From the NCBI GenBank assembly GCA_015654835.1, contig JAATGG010000264.1:1-64000 (forward strand): a stretch of DNA of 64,000 nucleotides. The letters are read 5' to 3'. A program made the translations under genes and the position numbers. The DNA comes from Terriglobales bacterium (GTDB lineage: Bacteria; Acidobacteriota; Terriglobia; Terriglobales; Acidobacteriaceae). Of the stretch, positions 59,879 through 64,000 are shown in pieces. The notes beneath the pieces are model-generated. The model searched no databases. It saw only the letters and a list, made by a program, of their open reading frames with translations, and had not been told where the DNA came from. The stretch's first letter is position 1. Each line of letters begins with the position of its first letter.

Positions 59879-60861
59879 CCTTCACGGAATGGGTTCCGGT
59901 CACTGACTCGAGTTCCGTCGGCGAAGTCCGCCGCACGGCTCTGTTGGCCGCTCAACGCCTGGAATTCGATGAAACCCGCTCCGGCGAGTTTGCCTTGCTC
60001 GCCACCGAAGCCTCCCGCAACGCCCTCATCCATGGTGGCGGAGGCCAGGTCGTCTTCAGCGGCCTCAAAGATGGCCGCGGCGCCCTCGGCTACATCCTCG
60101 CCATGGATAAAGGCGCCGGCATTCCCAACGTTGCCCTTGCCATGAGTGACGGCTACTCCACCGCCGGCACCATGGGCGGCGGCATGGGCGCCATGAAGCG
60201 CATCGCCAGCACCCTCGAAATCTTCACCGGTCGCACCGGCACCGTCGTCCTCGTGCAAATCGGCAAAGTCACTCCCGGTGACGGCCTCCAGATCGCAGGC
60301 ATGGCCGTTCCCTATCCCGGCGAACGCTTCTGCGGCGACGCCTGGACAGTGCATCGCACCCCCGAACGCACCGTAGCCCTCGCCGTCGATGGCCTCGGCC
60401 ACGGATGGGAAGCTGCCGAAGCCGCGCAGGAGGCCGTCGCCACCTTCCGCAAACGCGCCGACTCCGGCCCCGGCGACATTCTCGGCTATGTGCACGACGC
60501 CCTCAAAAAAACCCGCGGCGCCGTCGCCGCCGTCGCCGAAATCCGGCCCCGTGACAAAACTCTCGTCTACGCCGGCATCGGCAACATCGCCGCCGTCGTG
60601 CTTTCCGGCGGCGCCTCGCGCAGCCTCGTCTCCCACAACGGCACCCTCGGCGTCACCATCGCCCGGATTCAGGAGTTCAAATCCGACTGGCCCTCCGACG
60701 CCGTTCTCGTCCTTCACTCCGACGGCCTTCAGTCCCGGTGGGATCTCGCTCCCTACCCCGGCCTCCTCGCCCGCCACCCCGCGGTCATCGGCGGCGTCCT
60801 GCTCCGCGATTTTCGTCGTCAGCGGGACGATGCCAGCGTGATCGTCATCAAAGCTGTTTGA
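59869..60861 (+). CDS. fusion of RsbT-like ATPase domain and PP2C phosphatase
   Basis: 330 aa from ATG 59869. Residues 1-135 form an HATPase/RsbT-like domain (LLATEASRNALIHGGG, KGAGIPNVAL, GGGMGAMKRIASTLEIF) and 145-330 an SpoIIE/RsbX-type PP2C domain (VALAVDGLGHGWEAAEAA with metal Asp, TLVYAGIGNIAAVVL, VLHSDGLQSRWD). RsbX alone is only the phosphatase in Bacillus. Probably resets the stressosome by dephosphorylating RsbR/S. Its upstream domain may bind the STAS partner. Confidence 0.88.
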   Translation: MEVAFTEWVPVTDSSSVGEVRRTALLAAQRLEFDETRSGEFALLATEASRNALIHGGGGQVVFSGLKDGRGALGYILAMDKGAGIPNVALAMSDGYSTAGTMGGGMGAMKRIASTLEIFTGRTGTVVLVQIGKVTPGDGLQIAGMAVPYPGERFCGDAWTVHRTPERTVALAVDGLGHGWEAAEAAQEAVATFRKRADSGPGDILGYVHDALKKTRGAVAAVAEIRPRDKTLVYAGIGNIAAVVLSGGASRSLVSHNGTLGVTIARIQEFKSDWPSDAVLVLHSDGLQSRWDLAPYPGLLARHPAVIGGVLLRDFRRQRDDASVIVIKAV

Positions 60862-60864
60862 CCT

Positions 60865-63015
60865 ATGTCCGTTTCCATCTTCCATCTCGCCCTGCGCACC
60901 GAACGCGACGTCGTTCAAGCCCGTCAGCGCGCCCGCGAAGTGGCCGCCGAACTGGGCCTCGATAACCAGGACCAGATCCGCATGGCCACCGCCACCTCCG
61001 AGATTGCCCGCAACGCCTTCCGTTACGCGCGCGGCGGCAAAGTCACCTTCTCCGTCGGACTCGAACCTCCGCAATTTCTGGAGGTCATGGTGTCGGACTC
61101 CGGACCCGGCATCGATAATCTCGACGAAATCCTCGAAGGCCGCTATAAGTCCGATACCGGCCTCGGCATGGGCATCATCGGAACCCGCCGCCTCATGGAC
61201 CAGTTCGAGATCGAGGTCGGTCCCGAAGGCACCACCGTCCGCATGGCCAAGCGCATCCCCTCCCACCAGGCCTGGACCCTGCGCACCGTCCACGACCTCA
61301 ACCAGAAAATGCAGGCCCGCGCTCCCGATAATCCCTACGAAGAAATCGAGCAGCAAAATCAGGAGCTGCTCAAGACCCTGCAGGAACTGCGCGCCCGTCA
61401 GGAAGAGTTGGAGCTGCTCAACCGCGAGCTTGAAGACACCAACCGCGGCGTCGTCGCCCTCTACGCCGAGCTAGACGAGCGCGCCGACTATCTCCGCCGC
61501 GCCTCCGAGCTCAAAACCAAGTTCCTCTCCAACGTCTCCCACGAATTCCGCACCCCGCTCAACTCCATCATTTCCCTCGCGCGCCTGCTCATGGATAAGT
61601 TCGACGGCGATCTGAGTCCGGAGCAGATGAAGCAGGTCCGCTTCATCGAGTCCTCGGCCCGCGACCTGCAGGAAATGGTCAACGATCTGCTCGATCTGGC
61701 CAAGGTGGAAGCCGGAAAAATCCGCATCCGCACCAAGCGCTTCGAGGTGCAGGAACTGTTCAGCGCCCTCAAGGGGATGCTCAAGCCCCTGCTCGCCGAC
61801 AATAACTCCGTCGACCTCATTTTTGAGGACGCTCCCGACCTGCCGCCGTTGCACACCGACGAGGGCAAAGTCTCGCAGATCCTCAGAAACCTCATCTCCA
61901 ACGCCCTCAAATTCACCCCCAAGGGCCAGGTAACCGTCTCCGCCCGCGCGGCTGAAAAAAACGAGATCCTGTTCATCGTTGCGGATACCGGCATCGGCAT
62001 CGCCCCCGAGCACCACGACACCATCTTCCGCGAATTCAGCCAGGTCGAGAACCCCTTACAGGAGCGCCATCGCGGCACCGGCCTCGGCCTGCCCCTCTGC
62101 CGCAACCTGTCCATGCTGCTCGGCGGCCGTCTCTGGCTTGAGAGCGAGGAGGGCAACGGCTCCACCTTCTTCGTCCAGATTCCCGCAGCCTACGTCGGCG
62201 AATCCGTCCGCCCTGAAGACACCGTCTCGCTGCCCGCGCCCGAGTTCCACCGCGCCCCCGTCCTCCTGCTTGAAGACAACGCCGAAACCGCCCATCTCTT
62301 CGAGTCGCACCTGCGCAACTCCGAGTTCCAGCCCATCCTTGCCTCCACCGTCGCGCAGGCCGAGGTCTGGACCGCCCGTCACAGCCCGGCCGCCGTCGTC
62401 AGCGATATCTACATCGGCGAAGACACGGCCTGGGGCTTCATCGCCCGCCTGCGCGAACGCTGGCCCGACCTGCCCCTCGTCGTCACCAGCATCTTCGAGG
62501 AGTCGCAGGCCGCCCTCTCCCGCGGCGCAAATCTCTTCCTCCCCAAGCCGCTCGACCGCGATCTGCTGCTACGCGAGTTGCGCCGGCTCACCGAGCACAC
62601 GGGAACCCGCCGCCTGCTCATCGTCGATGACAATGAAGTCTCGCGCTACATCCTCCGCGAGCTTCTCGATCAGCCCTGGCTCGATATCCGCGAGGCCGGC
62701 AGCGGCACCGCGGCCCTCGTCGCGCTCGATGAAAGTCTGCCTGACGCCCTGGTCCTCGACCTCCTCATGCCCGACATCAGCGGCTTCGAGGTCCTCCGCC
62801 GACTCCGCGCCAATCCCGCCACGGAAAATCTGCCGGTGCTGGTCTATACCTCCAAGCCTCTCTCCGAGCCCGAAAGAGCCCAGCTTGAGGCCCTTCGCAC
62901 CCGCATCGTCCGCAAAGAAGATGTCTCCACACGGCTCTCCGCTCAGCCTTTCTTGGACTGGCTCAGGACCCTCGGCATGGCGCCTGATATCCCCGCTCCG
63001 GAGCAAAATGTCTGA
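60865..63015 (+). CDS. hybrid histidine kinase with RsbT-like N-terminus and two receivers
   Basis: 716 aa. An RsbT-like HATPase domain (1-130: TSEIARNAFRYARGG, DSGPGIDN, GLGMGIIGTRRLMDQF), a coiled coil (150-210), HisKA with SNVSHEFRTPLNSII (His about 229), HATPase (about 340-450: GKVSQILRNLISNALKF, DTGIGI, GTGLGLPLC), and two receivers (REC1 about 470-580 with SDIYIGED; REC2 about 590-705 with LVLDLLMPDISG). Links stressosome switching to phosphorelay. Stop overlaps the next start by 8 nt. Confidence 0.9.
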   Translation: MSVSIFHLALRTERDVVQARQRAREVAAELGLDNQDQIRMATATSEIARNAFRYARGGKVTFSVGLEPPQFLEVMVSDSGPGIDNLDEILEGRYKSDTGLGMGIIGTRRLMDQFEIEVGPEGTTVRMAKRIPSHQAWTLRTVHDLNQKMQARAPDNPYEEIEQQNQELLKTLQELRARQEELELLNRELEDTNRGVVALYAELDERADYLRRASELKTKFLSNVSHEFRTPLNSIISLARLLMDKFDGDLSPEQMKQVRFIESSARDLQEMVNDLLDLAKVEAGKIRIRTKRFEVQELFSALKGMLKPLLADNNSVDLIFEDAPDLPPLHTDEGKVSQILRNLISNALKFTPKGQVTVSARAAEKNEILFIVADTGIGIAPEHHDTIFREFSQVENPLQERHRGTGLGLPLCRNLSMLLGGRLWLESEEGNGSTFFVQIPAAYVGESVRPEDTVSLPAPEFHRAPVLLLEDNAETAHLFESHLRNSEFQPILASTVAQAEVWTARHSPAAVVSDIYIGEDTAWGFIARLRERWPDLPLVVTSIFEESQAALSRGANLFLPKPLDRDLLLRELRRLTEHTGTRRLLIVDDNEVSRYILRELLDQPWLDIREAGSGTAALVALDESLPDALVLDLLMPDISGFEVLRRLRANPATENLPVLVYTSKPLSEPERAQLEALRTRIVRKEDVSTRLSAQPFLDWLRTLGMAPDIPAPEQNV

Positions 63016-64000
63016 CGACCGCCCCCGCATCGTGATCGTGGATGACCGCGAACAGAATCGTTATGTTCTGTGCCGCATCCTCACCCAGGCGGGGTACGAC
63101 TGCACCGAAATCGGCAGCGGTTTCGAGGCTCTCGCAGCGGCCAAAACCCTGCCCGACATCATGATTCTCGATGTCCAGCTACCCGATATCTCCGGCTACG
63201 AGGTCTGCCGCAGAATCAAGGCCGATCCGCTTACCGCGCAGATCTCCGTCCTCCAGATTTCCGCCTCTTTCGTTTCGAGCCTCGACAAGGCCCGCGCTCT
63301 CGAAGTCGGGGCAGACGGCTATCTCACGCATCCCATCGATGGCATGGTGCTGGCCGCCACCGTGCGCTCTCTGCTGCGCCTCCGCGCCGCCGAAGCCGTG
63401 GCCCTCAAGTCCGCCGAGCAATGGCAGTCCACCTTCAATGCCCTCTCTGAGGGTCTCGCCCTCATTGATGCCGAGAGCCGCCTGGTCCGCTGGAACGGCG
63501 CCTTCGCCGGCATCTGCGACTCCAAATGCCCGATCGCTCCGGGCGACGGCGCAGCCGCCTTGCTGGAGCGCTTGCTCGGCACCAGCGAGCCCCTCCAACA
63601 CGACGGCGAAGATGTCTACCGGGGCGAGTTTCAGGTGGAAGATCGCACCGTGCAGCTCACCGTCAATCTCGTCAACGCCCAGAGTCCAGGCAGTGGAAAA
63701 ATCCTCGTCCTCTCCGATGTAACCGACCGCAAGCTCGCCGAATATGCCATTCGCACCGCCGAAAAGCTTGCCGCCACCGGAAAGCTCGCCAACGCCATCG
63801 CTCACGAGATCAACAATCCCCTCGAAGCCCTCACCAACCTCATCTACCTCGCCGGAACCTCCACGTCGCTCGAAACCATCCAGGGCCTTCTCATCCACGC
63901 CAACCAGGAACTTGCCCGCATCGCCCGCATCACCAAACAGACCCTTTCCTTCCACCGGGATACCCACCATCCCGTAGTGCTCGACGTCGGTGGATTGGTA
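63008..64000 (+). CDS. receiver/PAS-like histidine kinase, 3' end beyond window
   Basis: 331 codons to the window end without stop; start ATG 63008 overlapping the previous stop (ATGTCTGA). N-terminal receiver (IVIVDDREQN, IMILDVQLPDISGYEV), PAS-like segment (WQSTFNALSEGLALIDAESRLVRWN), then HisKA with IAHEINNPLEALTNLIYLA at about residue 263. The rest (ATPase domain) is missing from the window. Same operon. Confidence 0.85.
   Translation, partial: MSDDRPRIVIVDDREQNRYVLCRILTQAGYDCTEIGSGFEALAAAKTLPDIMILDVQLPDISGYEVCRRIKADPLTAQISVLQISASFVSSLDKARALEVGADGYLTHPIDGMVLAATVRSLLRLRAAEAVALKSAEQWQSTFNALSEGLALIDAESRLVRWNGAFAGICDSKCPIAPGDGAAALLERLLGTSEPLQHDGEDVYRGEFQVEDRTVQLTVNLVNAQSPGSGKILVLSDVTDRKLAEYAIRTAEKLAATGKLANAIAHEINNPLEALTNLIYLAGTSTSLETIQGLLIHANQELARIARITKQTLSFHRDTHHPVVLDVGGLV

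Noticed and set aside
59737-61356. 539-aa minus-strand ORF over the stressosome genes
   Set aside because: Antisense shadow; Gly/Asp-rich, no motifs.

Overview
The window looks like a chromosomal stretch of a GC-rich Acidobacteriota bacterium, probably Terriglobia/Acidobacteriaceae. This is an inference from gene content: paired DUF3857 transglutaminase-like exported proteins, a complete ISC operon, a stressosome operon with several kinases, and intergenic AGCTA-type and CAGTAGATAGCAGA-type repeats. No rRNA or other taxonomic marker is present, so the assignment is tentative.

Layout. (1) 1-8952, minus strand: a phage head-and-packaging module entering the window from the left. In transcription order it has a small basic ORF, terminase large subunit, a HipA-like kinase plus DUF3037 pair, portal, prohead protease, coiled-coil scaffold-like protein, major capsid protein, head-tail connector and one further structural-like ORF. 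Two strong intrinsic terminators divide it, and the kinase pair looks like a separately transcribed cargo (moron). (2) 9307-48593: mainly housekeeping genes: isoaspartyl peptidase, Maf, two DUF3857 proteins, a ROK protein, MutS2, an orphan BrnA-like antitoxin, ClpB, Hsp20, a TauE/SafE transporter, a DUF971 protein, a PH-domain membrane protein, dihydrolipoyl dehydrogenase, MiaA, PurD, a zinc-ribbon protein, S21, gamma carbonic anhydrase, aldo/keto reductase, HicBA, HisS-AspS, a Uma2 protein, small membrane proteins, GcvT, the operon iscR-iscS-iscU-iscA-hscB-(tautomerase)-hscA-fdx-iscX, and PgsA. (3) 48966-56730: tRNA-Pro(CGG) with a 7.7-kb integrative island in its 3' end. It is bounded by a perfect 46-bp direct repeat and carries a tyrosine integrase, an AlpA-like excisionase, small ORFs, two diverged structured repeats, a HEPN-motif protein, an AAA/DUF4143 ATPase with its own operator-like repeats, and a two-gene unit (soluble 318-aa protein plus four-helix membrane protein) laid out like an anti-phage system. 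(4) 57121-64000: a small membrane protein, then a stressosome operon: receiver protein, RsbR, RsbS, RsbT, an ATPase-PP2C fusion, a hybrid kinase with an RsbT-like N-terminus, and a second receiver/PAS-like kinase cut by the window end.

How the genes work together. The ISC operon has a sigma70-like promoter overlapped by a half-conserved IscR type-1 site, suggesting Fe-S feedback. The stressosome genes overlap or nearly touch, and RsbT-like ATPase domains recur in three consecutive genes, so a partner-switching relay feeding phosphorelay kinases is likely. The strongest candidates for undescribed biology are the island's soluble/membrane pair (54980-56518), the structured repeat units (51925-52431) and the HipA-like/DUF3037 moron. 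Most of the remaining long ORFs in the track are GC-driven shadows on the opposite strand or in another frame.
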